Positions 18,305 to 30,808 are shown, counted from the first letter of the stretch. The stretch is 64,000 nt of DNA from Aculops lycopersici (GCA_015350385.1 WNKI01000002.1:9322711-9386710), one strand, 5' to 3'. A program made the numbers and translations. Notes: generated by a model not told the origin, from the letters alone.

Positions 18305-21300
18305 AATGGAAAGACAGAGGATGAGACCATTGCAAGTCGACGCGCCCCATTGAACTTGAGCCTGTTATCACCTCCGATGTCGATGCGGCAAATTGAACTT
18401 TCCATCTAAAGAGGAGAGCAAGTTTCGCGGTTAGATTGCTCTGTTGTGTTGTCAACTTTCATTGGATCGACAGAACCACCGTTTCAAGCGCAACACACTG
18501 AAATCCAGCATTAAGTGTCTGTTGGCAATGGAGAAAACAATCTCATTGTCTCAATGTCTCATTGGTCTGGCCGCTTGGCGGTAGCGGCGCATTCTTTTGT
18601 GTTGTGATGAGCTCCGCTCGCTTGCGGGTCGAGCTGGCGAACCTCCTCTAGTGGTAGTGTTGCATCAGTGCGATGTTAGTGGCGCATCATCCTCATCAGT
18701 GGCTTTAGTAATCTTTTTGTCTAGTGGCTTACGGCCGAACTTCACTTGTTGTTTTCACTCAATGCAAGTGTTGAATCCATTCTCGTCCAGCTGCCGAGAG
18801 CGAGGGCTTTTCTTTCTAGCCATCAAAATAGCTTCCCATTCCAGAGAAAGAGAGAGAGGACTTGTTAGTCCGAGCTGCTCTCCATCCCATTCTCTTTCTC
18901 TTTGGGGCGAGAAGTGGTTGTTGTTTCTGTTATATTGCATCGCAGAATGTCTTTAAGTTCACGATTCTCAATTCAAAGTGGCCAGTGTGACGTGAGTGGA
19001 TGGTCATTTGAATGTCCCCATAATTCGTTGGCGCGAAGCCAAAGCGCCCAATTGTTGTCCATAGAATTGTAGTCCTTAGTTTGTGCCTGAATATATTTGA
19101 ATGTTATTAACAGCATTAGAATCAACGAGAACCAAGCTAACTACTAGTGTAGTTGAAGAGGAAATGTAGACACCGAAAACGAGCAAGTGACAGTTTATTT
19201 GGAGTGAGCGGGGGATATTTCAACATTCGCAACACTAAACTCGCCTGGTGGTTCTGCAATTTTACTGTTTTGTCAAGTCTCTAGTCGTATGAATTGCAAA
19301 TAAAGAGTTGAGCTAGTTAGTGGAGGTCGTCAAGTTGAGGTTGGTGTTTAAATGAGAGTGATAACTTGTTTAGTTCCTCCATGAGCTAGAGGATTTGGAG
19401 CCAAAGCGGAGCGCAAATGGCAAGCTGCTGATTGTCGCGCTCACTTGTCGCTGCGCGCAATCACTCGTCGCGCTCCCCTCTCACTACTACAGCCACAGTT
19501 CACGGTTCTCAGTCATCAGTGAGCAAAAGAGAAAACGTCGTCAATTGATTAATGAACTAGCTAGTCAACATTGTTGTCATTGGTGCTGTTGTATTGATTT
19601 ACGACGGTTAAAATTGACAGTCCATCGGAAATAATCAATTGCACCTATAACACGCAGAAGCGCAGTCTCGCACACAGGCAGGAAAAGGAGCGCGAGGTTA
19701 GTGGATTAAATTTTAGCGAGCAGCACACAGTTTGTGCTCGTTAAAGATGTTGACGCGCGACGAAACGCAACGCATAGCAATGCAGTACGCATTACGACGG
19801 CCACGACGACGAGTCTGCGAGAGACGCACGTAACAGTGTTCAGTCAATGGAGTCGTCGGCGAGAAGGCTCACACAATGGGAGCTCTCTATTTTAGTCTCA
19901 CTCATTGCACTTTTAGTTGAGTGAATGCGCGCGCAACGTAATGCAACTAAGCGCCGCAACTCCCCACTAGACCACTAGCCGCTCGTACAAGTTGCAACTG
20001 TAAACTGGATCGCAGTTGAGAGAAATAAACAAGAGTGGGAAGCTTGTTTATGGTTCATACTATGAACTTCACAGTTATTGTTCCAAATCTTCAAATGTTT
20101 ACGTAACACAAACAAATGGCAAGCTTATTGGCTAGCTCAGGCGGCGAGACTAAAACACGAGTCGTCTTCTCGTTCCCGCATCTTGTCATCCTGGTGACTC
20201 GAGGAAAAAAGGGATACGCTAAAATTTCATTGTACTTTTGGCCATCGGATTGAATACGAAGCAGCGCGCCCCAGACATCCTCTGTCATTTGACTCCCTCT
20301 TTTCTCTTTCAACTGTCTCCTCCTTAGAGTAAGGTAAAGTAAAGTAAAGTAAAGTTCAAGTTTCTCATTATGGATTCCATTGAGTTAAATAACAACATCA
20401 TTGACGACAACAGGCACCAGTAACTGCTTGTCTTTGCTCAAGAGGTTTGGCTTGTTTCAATTGTTTAAGTGCCGCCGTTAGTGAAATTTCACCTGTTTCG
20501 TCCAACAAACAGAACGCTCGACGCCTGCGGTTCAAATTTAATTTAATTTCTACAAAGCCTCTGAAACTTCAGAGGTTCTCCCCTCCACATTCGCATTCTC
20601 CTTCGAACGTTAACTTGAATTGATGATTCAAGTGTAATGAGATGTGAACCTCTAACTAGACGGCCATGCACAGGTAACAAACGAGGTAGTCGTTTGGCGT
20701 CGGCACTGGCCTTAAAGGACTCGTGGCATTCAGGTTGCCTAAGCGCACCATTGGCTGTTACCCCTTTTTGTATCGTTTCATTGGAACTTACGTGGGCTTC
20801 AAAAGAAGAAGAAGAAGAAGAAGCTATGAGAGAAACGAATGTAGAAAATCACTTGTCAATAAGATCCTTCCCCTTCATGAGACACATTAAGCAGTCGGCA
20901 CAGAAAGCCACGCTAGCTGGCTGTCAGACGAGCAGGTGAGCAGGTAAATTTTTTTCGTGTGTTCAAATACAACTGAGTTGCAAACCATCCAAACTTGCAG
21001 CTTAGAACTCACCTGTCGTTTGCTCGCCTCTCGCTGCCAGAGCCACCGATTGATGAATCGACCTTTGTGTCAAGTTGTTAATCTGAGCCGTTGAGCGCCA
21101 AGTTGAGTTGTTTCTCTCTGGTCTAGTGGAAAAAGTTGACACTAAACTCACTGGCGGCGGCGACAGACTTACTGGGACCGGAAGTGGGAGCAACTGCTAT
21201 AGTTGGCCAGCGTGTAATTGGAGCTCGACAATCTCGCAACGACAGGAGGACTCGAGAACTGCGCAGCGTGTTTTGTTGTGCGATAGTCAGAAGGGCAGTG

Positions 21301-24300
21301 GGCGGTTCCTATGGCGCTGTTGAGAGTGTAACTCACAAGCGTCAGTTACAGAGTTGTTAGCCGCGACATTTCCGGCCACCAGCACTGGCAGCGGTTGCCA
21401 CAGAAGCTGGAGGCGGCAAAACGAACTTCCGTCTAGAAGAGACGGAAGAATGTCGGGAACTTTATACTTTAACTCAGTTTAGTGTAGTGTTTATCTGTGA
21501 GGATGGCAATGTGATTTACGAACAAATCAGGCGAGCGAACCCCGATAAGCGCACACCCCTGGCGCCGCCCGGAAGTGGCCTGATTGTGTGCGGTAATGTT
21601 AGTGTTGCGCAAGCCAGCCACCAGTGGCGCTGGTTGACTGGACTTGATTGTGCGCTAGCCAGCAATTGATTGAACCTTCGGGTTTTGCAATCAGTTGCAC
21701 CGCGATCCGCGTGTCTAAAGGGAACTAGTTAGAAATCTCGGCCGGATTTTGCCAGTTGATCGAATGCTGATCACACCGGCCGAGTGGCTTGGTTTGTATT
21801 AAATCAACTTGCAGTTGGCCTTTTTTGCGGCGGCCTCTGCTGCTACTACTGCTGCTGCTACTGCTGCTGCTATCGCTGTCGTTGTTGCCACTGGTGGCCC
21901 CGCAAGCGAAGCGCAAAATGTCCACCGACTGGCTGGCCTCTTGTGCTCGTGTCGGTGGTTGAGTTTTACATTGCCTATAGGCACGAAATAAAGCGTCTAG
22001 TCGATCGGTCGTCGACATTGTTCCTCTCTTTGTTTTCTCTAGGGCTAGTTATTTTGGCAAGCTAGTGATTGCCAGTGGGATCGGTGAAACTAGATAACTA
22101 GACAGTCGCCAGCAATGGGCAGGGAGAGAGGCAGGCAAAGATCAAAGAAGTACGACTACCAATTTGAGTGCCATTTTCAGGTACTATCTGGCATATCGTA
22201 AGGGTTTATCTTTATCGTAAGGGCTGTCTCTGATCTGATAGCACAGAGCGAAACCAGAAACGCATGGCACTAGGTAAATGAGGATGAGGTGAGTCCATAA
22301 CGAGGTAACTGGCGGTAAAGAGCAGCCATCACCAATGTTGGTGCATGCAAGTAGATGGACTCGCCTACTGCTGCACCTGTGCCCGGCCAACTCTGTCGTA
22401 GTCATCGTCACAAGCACCAACAGTAGTAGCGGCACCAATCGCAGCATCACCAGCTCGAACTGTTGAGGCGGCATCACTAATGACGAAACTTATGAGGCCT
22501 CGACGTGAGACAAACGACCAACTGGCGTTTCCGCCAGCTCAGGTGCCGCCAAATGCAAGCGCAACACACGCTACTCAACTCCTCAAGGTGACCTCTAACT
22601 CTTACTCTTTTTTCGCTTGCTCGCTCTCTCGCTTTTCCCTAACAGTAAAGTCGCAATGTGGCGACTTTACTCGAGTCGTTTGGTGCCCTGTTGACGCTGA
22701 CAGGAGCGACAAACGAGCTTGCAACGAGTCCCCGAGGTACAGGCGCCAGGTTTTGCTTCGTCTCGTTTTGTTTTGCTTCGTTTTGTTCCACTTGGCTTTT
22801 GGTGTTGCTATTATCACGGTGGTGACGACAACCACGACGACATCACGGTCAGCGGAAGTAGTTTCTGTTAGTAGTAGTGGTGGTCGCGTCTATTGAGATG
22901 TGGTGCGAGACTAAATTAGCTTTCCGGTGGCAGACGATATTGGCGGTGGCACCATTGTCGTGAGTACCATTGGCACAACCGTCGCTCTGTCGCGGGGTCC
23001 CAGTGACCAGTAGATGGCTCGCCTTTGCGATAGGTCGGCGCATTTGGATGAGGAAAAGGCGAGACTTTAGCTAGCCAGTGCAAGCTTAGTGGCAAGCATC
23101 AACTATGGAGATCACGACGGCGACGAGTATATGGAGACGACAGTGGCGATTACTACTGCAAGAGTTATAACGACGCCGAGGAGAGGGGCTGGCCACCAAC
23201 AAACAATTTGCAATGAAATCGCGCTCGTAACACGCACTCGAAATGTTGGAGCGAATGTTGTCGGCACCGCCGCCGCCGCCGCCGCTGCTGCTCTTTTGCC
23301 TCAACTTTAGCGAAAGCCGATGCAACAACAAAAGAGCAGCCGGGACGAAAGCAGGGAGCAAATGGGAGCAGATTTATGCTCATCGATGGGAGCTGGCGCG
23401 CGAGCGGCACGCGCTCGTCTCAAGCTGGCTTCGCGGACGCGATCGCGCGACTGGCGCGTGTGCGTGTCCACTATGCCGCCGCTCGATCGCCCACGATCGC
23501 TTTGCTCTTGGGGCCAACCAATTTAGGCGCCAACTGGGCCGACTTCTTGCAATTCGAGTGTCTCGCTGGTGGGCCCACTCATAGGACTCTCATCTAGCTT
23601 CAGAATCCAGCTAGTGAAAGGAAAGGGAGAGAGAGAGAGAGAGAGCAAAAGGAAGAGCAATGTCGACGTCAAAAAGCGGCAGTTGAAAGTACCGCAAGCG
23701 AGTGGTGGCAGTCCATTGTGGGCGACACTTGCATGCTAGAAGTGCACACAGGGTTTCACGAAAGCTCGGTTGTCAAGCTAGCTTGCCAGTTGGCGTGGTT
23801 TGTTGGCAGCGGCGCTGGTGGCCTTTACCAGTGACACCGACGCTTTATCATTCGCTGGACAGTCGCAGTGAAGTTGAAAGCGGACTTTTGCAAACTTTAC
23901 ACGCTCACGCACACACACCAACAAGCTAGTCGCCAGTACCACTTTGCTCCCGCAACAACAACAACAACAGAATTTGCTCCTGTATTGTCGCCGTTGCTGG
24001 TGGGTCTCACATTAGGTGGCGGCTGTGACGGTGGCCTTTGTCGCCGCGACGCGCGCATACTGATAACGGGTATTATATAGCTCCCTTTCTTTTGGTTAAC
24101 TCGTTGGCTAAATCCCGAGAGGAAGTCTGGTCAACGGGAAGGGCGGTTTTGGGGCTCTAGTGCAACTGGAAACTTCTGATAGAGAGTGAGGAAAGCAGAA
24201 GTGGCGAGGGCGATAGATGGAGAGACACGCTGGATTCCGGAGTTAGGTAAGCCCCATGTTGTTAGTGTCCTTGTTGTCGTTGTCGCTGTGTCGCAACGAA

Positions 24301-24691
24301 ACGGGCCGCCCTCGCCGCATACTACCAGTTGGCCATTGAAATTTGCCATCTCTTGCGGCCGCCGACATCACAAGTGATGGCATTGGAGTCTCACTCGCTC
24401 GCTTCTTCATCTTCATCTTTCTCTTCTTATTCTTCCCCATGCTCAACTGCTCAAGAAGCCATGCACATTTGAGGAGAGGGAATGCAAGTTGGAAATTGTA
24501 CATGTCGGCGTACAGGTGGCTCCGACCGAGCTTGTGGTAAGATTTGCTGGCAGTGGTAGCGGCAACTTGAAGCACAGGCAACTCTCACGCAACCATCTCC
24601 ATTGAATCTTCCTCTCTCTCCCTCTGGGTGAAATATAAGGCGACGCAATGGAAGACGAGACAGGACAAGTGGTTGAGGTTTCTATGCGAGT

Positions 24692-24726
24692 TGTGTGTGT
24701 GTGTGTGTATGTGTGTGTGTGTGTGT
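24692..24726. repeat. GT microsatellite
   Basis: About 17 GT units with one interrupting TAT. Confidence 0.85.
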
Positions 24727-24998
24727 TCAAACTAAGGCAGCAGAGCAGCGGCGACAACAGAACCGGCAACGGTAGCCACCTGTGTTTCTAGACACTACCA
24801 AATATATCCATAAGGGCGGTCTTGTCTTACTTGCCACCGCCACTGGCACTTCTACTGCTTTCCCCCTTCTGGCCACACGTAATCCCGATGGCCTCGCCAG
24901 GTCTTCTCTTCCCCAAAGGCGCACAGATGGCCGCGCTGTGGCGCGAGTTGTGCACAGAGAAATCGTTCGCGCAGGAGAAATGCGTGTTGCGCAGGACG

Positions 24999-25365
24999 AC
25001 TAGGGACGGGAGCTGCAGACTGGATGGGGAAAAAATTGAGTCGGAGCTGCCTGTCCGGGGGAAAAAGGCTACAGTCTGTCTAGGGTCTCACCCGGTCGGT
25101 GCAGTCGATCTAAACTGTGGCACGCCCACCTAGGAAACAGATTATCCGAAACCGCTTTGCAACCTACTCCATTCCAAAGTTGACTGTTAACTTCGGGTTC
25201 GGACGACATATGTGCCACGCCTCTTCGAGGTGTCGGTGAAAAAACAACCGAGATGACTGGCACCCCGAATTCCATTCTAGACTGCAGACTGTAACTTTCC
25301 AGCTCGTGATCGAGCCGAACTGGGAGACTGAGAAATCCAGTCCTAGCAGTCAAGCTCCCATACAA
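24999..25365. repeat. Possible diverged inverted-repeat element (GGGAGCTG...GGACTGGA family)
   Basis: The left end reads ACTAGGGACGGGAGCTGCAG and then GACTGGATGGGG. The right end, read in reverse, has GGGAGCTTGACTG and GGACTGGATTTC. The left end also resembles the block at 4316-4450 on the opposite strand. The arms are imperfect and the limits are approximate. No coding capacity was seen. Confidence 0.3.
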
Positions 25366-27437
25366 AGCACCAAGACGAAGCCAACAAGAGCTAGGAGAGA
25401 GAGATGCGATGCACTTGCTCTGCGCTGGGGCCATTGGAAAGCGAAGCGCTTGTTCGCCGCTCTACTTTCCCCCGTTTTTTACAACACTGCATTCCCCCTG
25501 CTCGCTAGCCAGACGCTCGAATGCCTAGCTTCGGCTCCCGGCCAAACTCTCGTTGGCGCGGGCAGCAGCAACCGAATTCGCAATGGAAAATTCGGTTGCT
25601 TGGGCCGAGAGCAAGTTGGCAAACAAACTCGAGGCGATGCTTCCTGAGGGGGAAAGCAACCAGGAGGCGGAGTTCGATTCTAGGGGGAGGAAGGTAACTC
25701 GACGCTCGGTAAACAACAACAACAACAACAACAGGAGCACACATTAGGACGGACACTAGCTGGCGCCCGGAACAACAGCAAAGAATTGGTAGACCTAAAA
25801 CTTGGCACACGAGTTCGATTTGAACCTGGAATGAGCATTAACTTAGGCGGCGCTGGCGGCGGTGACGGCGTTTAGTGCGCCGGCGTCGCTTTGTTGCTGC
25901 TGCGAGCTTCGGGCCCCAATATTTAGTTTAGCGCGCAACGGAAGCGGCTGCGGCGGTAACCAGAGGCGCACAAGGTGGTTGCTCCAGTGAAGCGGCAGCG
26001 GCCAAGGCGAGGCCAAATAGCTGGGCACAGCACACAAGCAGTTGCAGTGCAGTGAATTTGGTGCAAGCACGACACACCATCATTAACACTGGCAAGCGGT
26101 AGAGATTCTTTCGCCTTTTGCCGACCCCCCCCCCCACTTTTGGTTCACTTTTGCACGGGCATTCGCATTCGCAATCTCCAAAGCAAAGTTGGTACACTTT
26201 GCTCTGTGTATGGCGCAAAGTGTTCCTAACATGCACTAGTGGCGGCGGCGGTGGCAATGGGAATGCACTTCAGAGTGTAAACGGGAAAAAAGGGGGAAAG
26301 GCACTACAAACACACATAGAGGCACACAGACACAACAGGGGAAAGTTTGTGGTGAGCGAGCAAGCGAGTGTGTGGGCAGAACTTGGGAATCTGTATTGAG
26401 ACACAGAGTGAGAGAAGAAACAGAGAGAATTGGCTGCTGGTTTTTGGTTGGTCAGCGCAAACAAACTCACCTATTGACTTCAATTTCTTTGAGGCGAGGC
26501 GAGGTGCAGTGGAATGAAGTGAAGTGAGAAGGAAAATACATTAATTAATTCTCACTGAAGTAGAAGAGGGGAAATTCATATTATCATCATCATCTTCCTC
26601 TTCTCTTCAAGGAAGTTGAACTGAAATTTCCATCGATTCTAATCGAAAGAATGTGAGAGGGAGAAATATTATACTAGTAGTTGATGAAACAAAAGCATAT
26701 TTTCAAACACATCACAGCGAAACACAACACCTAAAGACGACACTCACTCGAACTTCGAGTCAAGTCAATAGACACCTGGTCAAGCGAACCAGTTGAGAAA
26801 CTTAATCGTCTATCACAAGTACTATTCTATTCGCTTGGGTATATAGACTTTTAGTTGAACTTATCATTATTATCATTTTCCATCAATCAAATTATTTACT
26901 CTCACCGTCACCTACAAAAGTAAAGCCAATCAAGAGGCGTTCGGTGATGAGGTGCGAGTTGACGATGAGCATGGATTCAAATTGTCAATCATCATTCCAA
27001 AAATCAATTAAATCATGACCTAAACCTAACATTTTATCACTTATTAACTCAAATATTCATGAAAAAAAAACAGTGAAACTATAACAAGTAAAAAGTACAC
27101 AAGTTAGCAATCTAACACAAAACATTCCCTTGGAATACAAAATTGATCAACTATACCGGAATCGATTTTAAGTTTTATCATTTAATCATTCATATTATCA
27201 ATTAATCGTAACTCATATACATCAAACCACTTGCCATACTATAAACATACTGGTATGAATTGTATCTAGATATTATTGAAACAGAAACAAAGGAGAGGTA
27301 TTTTCATCGACACACGTATCTATTGGACTCCTCAACATCAACATTACCATCTTAACCTGAGAATCTCAACCAAATCCAGTATCTGCAACAAGCATTTCTA
27401 TCAACAGCAACAAGAAACTACCAAGACAACACTCACA
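25366..27437. other. Non-coding flank upstream of the APP-like gene
   Basis: No gene is supported. Contents include a CAA run near 25711-25734 and an 11-base C run near 26127. A good minus-strand splice donor (CAATAG then GTGAGTTTG, exon ending at 26471) may belong to a 5' exon of a minus-strand gene. The last 700 bases are AT-rich and probably hold the APP-like promoter and leader. Confidence 0.4.
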
Positions 27438-29858
27438 ATGACGAAACTAGCCATAGACAGAAAGCAAGGGCTTTCAACAACAAGAACTAAACTAGCAATA
27501 ATTTTGCCATTATTAACCCTTTTATTACTGATTGAGCTTACGAGCCAACAACTAGTCAACGCATACAGCGGCAACGCCAACTCAGACAGCACCAATAATG
27601 ATCCTCCGGAAACAACCACCTACCTTCAGAGGCCCACAGATCCAAGTGGCCGGCCGCAACTGATGGTTGCCATCTATTGTGGTTCGGGAATACAAAAATC
27701 GGGTTCACTATTCTATAATCAGTATTTAGAGATTGATACCAAAAAGTGGCGCTCTGATCGAAGCGCCTCGGCATTCTGTACACAGGACAAGAGGGAAATC
27801 TTGAATTACTGCCGCAAGGTGTACCAGAAACACGATATTCGCAATATAGTTGAGTCGAGTCGACCTTACAAATTGGATAATTGGTGCCGTATAGGTAGTC
27901 CAAAGCGGAAGTGTCGCACAAGATTATCTGTTAAACCTTACAGGTGTCTAGAGGGAACATTTCAAAGCGACGCATTGCTAGTCCCTGAGCGCTGCCTATT
28001 CGATCATGTGCACAACAAATCAATTTGCGAGAGCTCGGATCATTGGAACAATACGGCAACTGAAAATTGTTCAAACAAGGATATGAAATTGCAAAGTTTC
28101 GCCATGCTCCAACCTTGTGGCCTGGGAGTCTTCTCAGGCGTTGAGTTTGTTTGCTGTCCTCGAAATTCGAACTCTGACTCCAAGTCTACGGCTACCAAGG
28201 AGTCAATATCAGCTCCAGAGGGAAACTCTTTTGCTCAGGCTGCCAATGGAATGGGCAACTGGCCAAGCAAGGACACCAAGTATGAGGTAGACGAAAAGGC
28301 AAACGATATCAAGACGGATAACGTTGACTCGAGTAGCAAGAAGCACGAAGCAACAGAGAAACAGCAAGATGACCTTGATGCCGAGGAGAGCGAGGAGGAT
28401 GAGTACGATGATGAGGAGGATGAATATGACGATGATAATAGCTCGTGGAACGGGGACAAAACATCTTCTAGCTCTTCGACTTCACCGGCAACCACCTCAA
28501 CCACAACAACAACCACCGAGCGACCCATCGATCATTACCTGAGCCACTTTGATCTTGCTCACGAGCACGATGACTTCCGTAAGGCCGAATTAGCTGTTGA
28601 GGAGAGTTACAAAGACAAGATTTCGCATGTAATGAAGGAATGGAATCAATTGGACTCGCGTTATGGAGAGATGAAGAAGAAGGATCCTCAGCAGGCTGAG
28701 GAATTCAAGAAGAAGATGACACACCAATTCCAAAAGACCATTGAGGCTCTAGAGGAGGAGGGTGCAGCCCAGAGACACCAGCTGGCCTCGATGCATGCCG
28801 AGCGAGCTATGGCCATCATTAATAGGCGCAAGAAGGCGGCCATGGATTGTTTGACACAAGCTCTGGATAAAATCCCCATAAGAACTCGCCAAGTTGAGAG
28901 GTGCATTGTTAGATTGCTAAAGGCTCTCGAGAAGGATAGATCACACACCTTACGTCAATACAAAAATCTATTGACTTTAAACACTCGCGAGGCTCTTAGA
29001 GAGAAGAGGATCATTCTGGACCATTTGGTAACTCTAAACAGGGCCGCCAATCAAAGTATCACCATGCTGGACAGATCTCCAGTCTTAGTAGACAAGCTGA
29101 AGAGCAAAATTGTCGAACTCTGGCACCATTTGAGAGGTATACCTGTCAATGAGCCTATTGAGCGCGAGTCCGAACTCAAGATCATGGAAAAATTTGAGGA
29201 GGAGGTTGCAATGCACAAGATTGAGCACGAACGGAAGAGATTGGCCGAGCAACAAGAACAGGTGGTTCAAGAGGCCCCTCAAGAGTCACCAGCAAAACAA
29301 ATGGTAACCTCGGGAGACAACAACAAGGAAAATCACCAAGCTGAGGTTGCGATATCATCACAACAGCCTCAAAAATCACCTCCAATCAACAACAACAGAA
29401 TTGAACAACCACAATCTCTATCATCACCAATGAGACAAGAACCAATGGCCTCTCAAGCTGCTGCACCAGTATCCAGTTCTCATCCTCAATCAATCCACTC
29501 AAGTCGCCAGGACAACAATAGGATGAGCAATGAGATCCACTACCAGATCGACTCGGCCAAGTTCTCACATCTCAAGGTGGATCCAACTCACCACGAGCTA
29601 TCCTATTCCGTTAAGAGGGAGCCTATCAATGGTCAATCGCGCTTCGGCTACCCAGCTTTGCTTATATCATCTTGCACTCTAGTCTTGGTGTTGGCTATCT
29701 TTGGAATGCGACACTACAGCAAGAATTCGTCGCGAGCTTACCGAAGACAAGGATTCGCGGAAGTTGGACGAACGTGTCCAGAAGAGAAGAGCATGTCTAG
29801 TATGCAGTTCAATGGGTACGAGAATCCTGCTTACAAATTCTTCGAAGCCGAAGCATAA
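27438..29858 (+). CDS. Appl: Amyloid precursor-like protein (APPL family)
   Basis: 806 residues in a single exon. The open frame extends 54 codons further 5', but without an ATG; starting at 27438 places the hydrophobic signal peptide (LAIILPLLTLLLLIE) at residues 19-33. Residues 72-241 form the E1 region (growth-factor-like plus copper-binding parts, twelve cysteines in family spacing, ending GVEFVCCP). An acidic Asp/Glu stretch follows, then the helical E2 domain (about 370-565, DHYLSHFDLAHEHDDF onward), a Gln/Ser linker, a membrane helix near 737-756 and a cytosolic tail ending GYENPAYKFFEAEA with the conserved YENPxY adaptor and endocytosis motif. There is no Kunitz domain. APP proteins are type I neuronal membrane proteins involved in adhesion and trafficking. 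An intronless form is unusual for this family. Confidence 0.96.
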   Translation: MTKLAIDRKQGLSTTRTKLAIILPLLTLLLLIELTSQQLVNAYSGNANSDSTNNDPPETTTYLQRPTDPSGRPQLMVAIYCGSGIQKSGSLFYNQYLEIDTKKWRSDRSASAFCTQDKREILNYCRKVYQKHDIRNIVESSRPYKLDNWCRIGSPKRKCRTRLSVKPYRCLEGTFQSDALLVPERCLFDHVHNKSICESSDHWNNTATENCSNKDMKLQSFAMLQPCGLGVFSGVEFVCCPRNSNSDSKSTATKESISAPEGNSFAQAANGMGNWPSKDTKYEVDEKANDIKTDNVDSSSKKHEATEKQQDDLDAEESEEDEYDDEEDEYDDDNSSWNGDKTSSSSSTSPATTSTTTTTTERPIDHYLSHFDLAHEHDDFRKAELAVEESYKDKISHVMKEWNQLDSRYGEMKKKDPQQAEEFKKKMTHQFQKTIEALEEEGAAQRHQLASMHAERAMAIINRRKKAAMDCLTQALDKIPIRTRQVERCIVRLLKALEKDRSHTLRQYKNLLTLNTREALREKRIILDHLVTLNRAANQSITMLDRSPVLVDKLKSKIVELWHHLRGIPVNEPIERESELKIMEKFEEEVAMHKIEHERKRLAEQQEQVVQEAPQESPAKQMVTSGDNNKENHQAEVAISSQQPQKSPPINNNRIEQPQSLSSPMRQEPMASQAAAPVSSSHPQSIHSSRQDNNRMSNEIHYQIDSAKFSHLKVDPTHHELSYSVKREPINGQSRFGYPALLISSCTLVLVLAIFGMRHYSKNSSRAYRRQGFAEVGRTCPEEKSMSSMQFNGYENPAYKFFEAEA

Positions 29859-30038
29859 GATACATGGAAGAGGAGTAAAGTTTTCAGTGGCGAGACCACT
29901 TAAAGAAGTCAAAGGAAGAGTTTCTTTCAAAAAACAAAATTATGTTGTGTAAATCTCAGAATCTGTTCAACAGAATCACATCATCATCTCATATTCATCA
30001 TACCAAGTATCGAAGGTATTATCATTATGGTCACTATC

Positions 30039-30044
30039 AATAAA
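30039..30044 (+). terminator. Polyadenylation signal of the APP-like gene
   Basis: AATAAA, 180 bases after the stop codon and about 100 bases before the end of the convergent gene. Confidence 0.6.
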
Positions 30045-30142
30045 TTATCAGAATCTCACTGAAATCTACCTATCTATTCAGATCTTAACAAAATCAAATA
30101 TCACATTCTAAATTTTATCTCGATGGAGAATATTCAACAGTT

Positions 30143-30808
30143 TCAGGTTTGGGTTGCATTTGCCGTCCACCATTCTTCTGGTACAACGTCTCTTATCTCC
30201 TCAACGATATGATTAACCTCAGAGCACAGCTTGACGATTTCCTCATCAAAATTCTGGAGCACATCTTTAGATTCAAAATGAACGAAACCGTCAATCTGAT
30301 TTAGGTATCCTTGGATGCGGCCATCACGGATCATCTGGGCAACAATACGCTCGGCATATTGGGGGCCAACGCCAAGGTGTTGGCCCAGTTGCTCGAACGT
30401 TATGGTTCGATGAGTTTGTGAGATCTTCTGAATTATTTCTCCCGAATGTATCAATAATTTGCAGCCAACTTCTGAGCCTGGTTTGACAACATTTAGATTC
30501 AACAGATGGATAACGTCTTGCGTTCCTATGGTTAGTTTTGTGAAGTTGGAAACTCTGATGATGGACCACTTTTGTATCCTACCATTCTTGATATCAGTTA
30601 CAATATCCTGATTGGTTACAAAGCAATCCTTGTACTCTCTTTCACCATCGTCTATGGTGAGTCGATACCTTAATCCCTCTGTATCCTCGCTAAACGGAAA
30701 CCTATCGGCATCAATTGGTTCGTACTCGATAATTTGCAGCACCGGATTGGCCGGCTTTTGGCCCTCGAGTATTTGCGTGACGGCTCCGTTGCTGAGTAGT
30801 TTTTCCAT
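30143..30808 (-). CDS. Chimeric protein: RPA70 N-terminal OB fold joined to CSN4 winged-helix tail
   Basis: 221 residues, one uninterrupted frame. Residues 1-118 match the RPA70 N-terminal domain: an opening LSNGAV, then NPVLQIIEYEPI, RYRLTIDDGE and a final strand ending VVKPGSEVGCKL. In RPA this domain binds acidic peptides of DNA-damage proteins. Residues 130-215 match the C terminus of COP9 signalosome subunit 4: ITFEQLGQHLG, AERIVAQMIRDGRIQG, QIDGFVHFES, and the closing helix IVKLCSEVNHIVEEI. The rest of both parent proteins is absent. The ATG at 30808 suits the RPA start. I know of no family with this architecture, so function is not assigned; a protein-interaction adaptor is inferred. 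It is convergent with the APP-like gene. Confidence 0.85.
   Translation of the reverse strand: MEKLLSNGAVTQILEGQKPANPVLQIIEYEPIDADRFPFSEDTEGLRYRLTIDDGEREYKDCFVTNQDIVTDIKNGRIQKWSIIRVSNFTKLTIGTQDVIHLLNLNVVKPGSEVGCKLLIHSGEIIQKISQTHRTITFEQLGQHLGVGPQYAERIVAQMIRDGRIQGYLNQIDGFVHFESKDVLQNFDEEIVKLCSEVNHIVEEIRDVVPEEWWTANATQT

Larger units (their letters stand above)
17935..24998. other. Gene-poor region, probably intron or 5' UTR of the unidentified minus-strand gene
   Basis: No conserved coding sequence was found; open frames here are short and of low complexity. The stretch has GA and GT runs, a GTAAA run at 20331-20354 and many AGCTAG/GCCAGC motifs. A strong splice donor on the minus strand (GACAG then GTGAGTTC, exon ending at 21013) suggests at least one non-coding or short 5' exon of a minus-strand gene. 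Confidence 0.4.

Noticed and set aside
30143..30808. Two separate genes (RPA1 exon and CSN4 exon) lying side by side
   Set aside because: The frame is continuous with no stop, and the remaining exons of neither gene are found up- or downstream on this strand.
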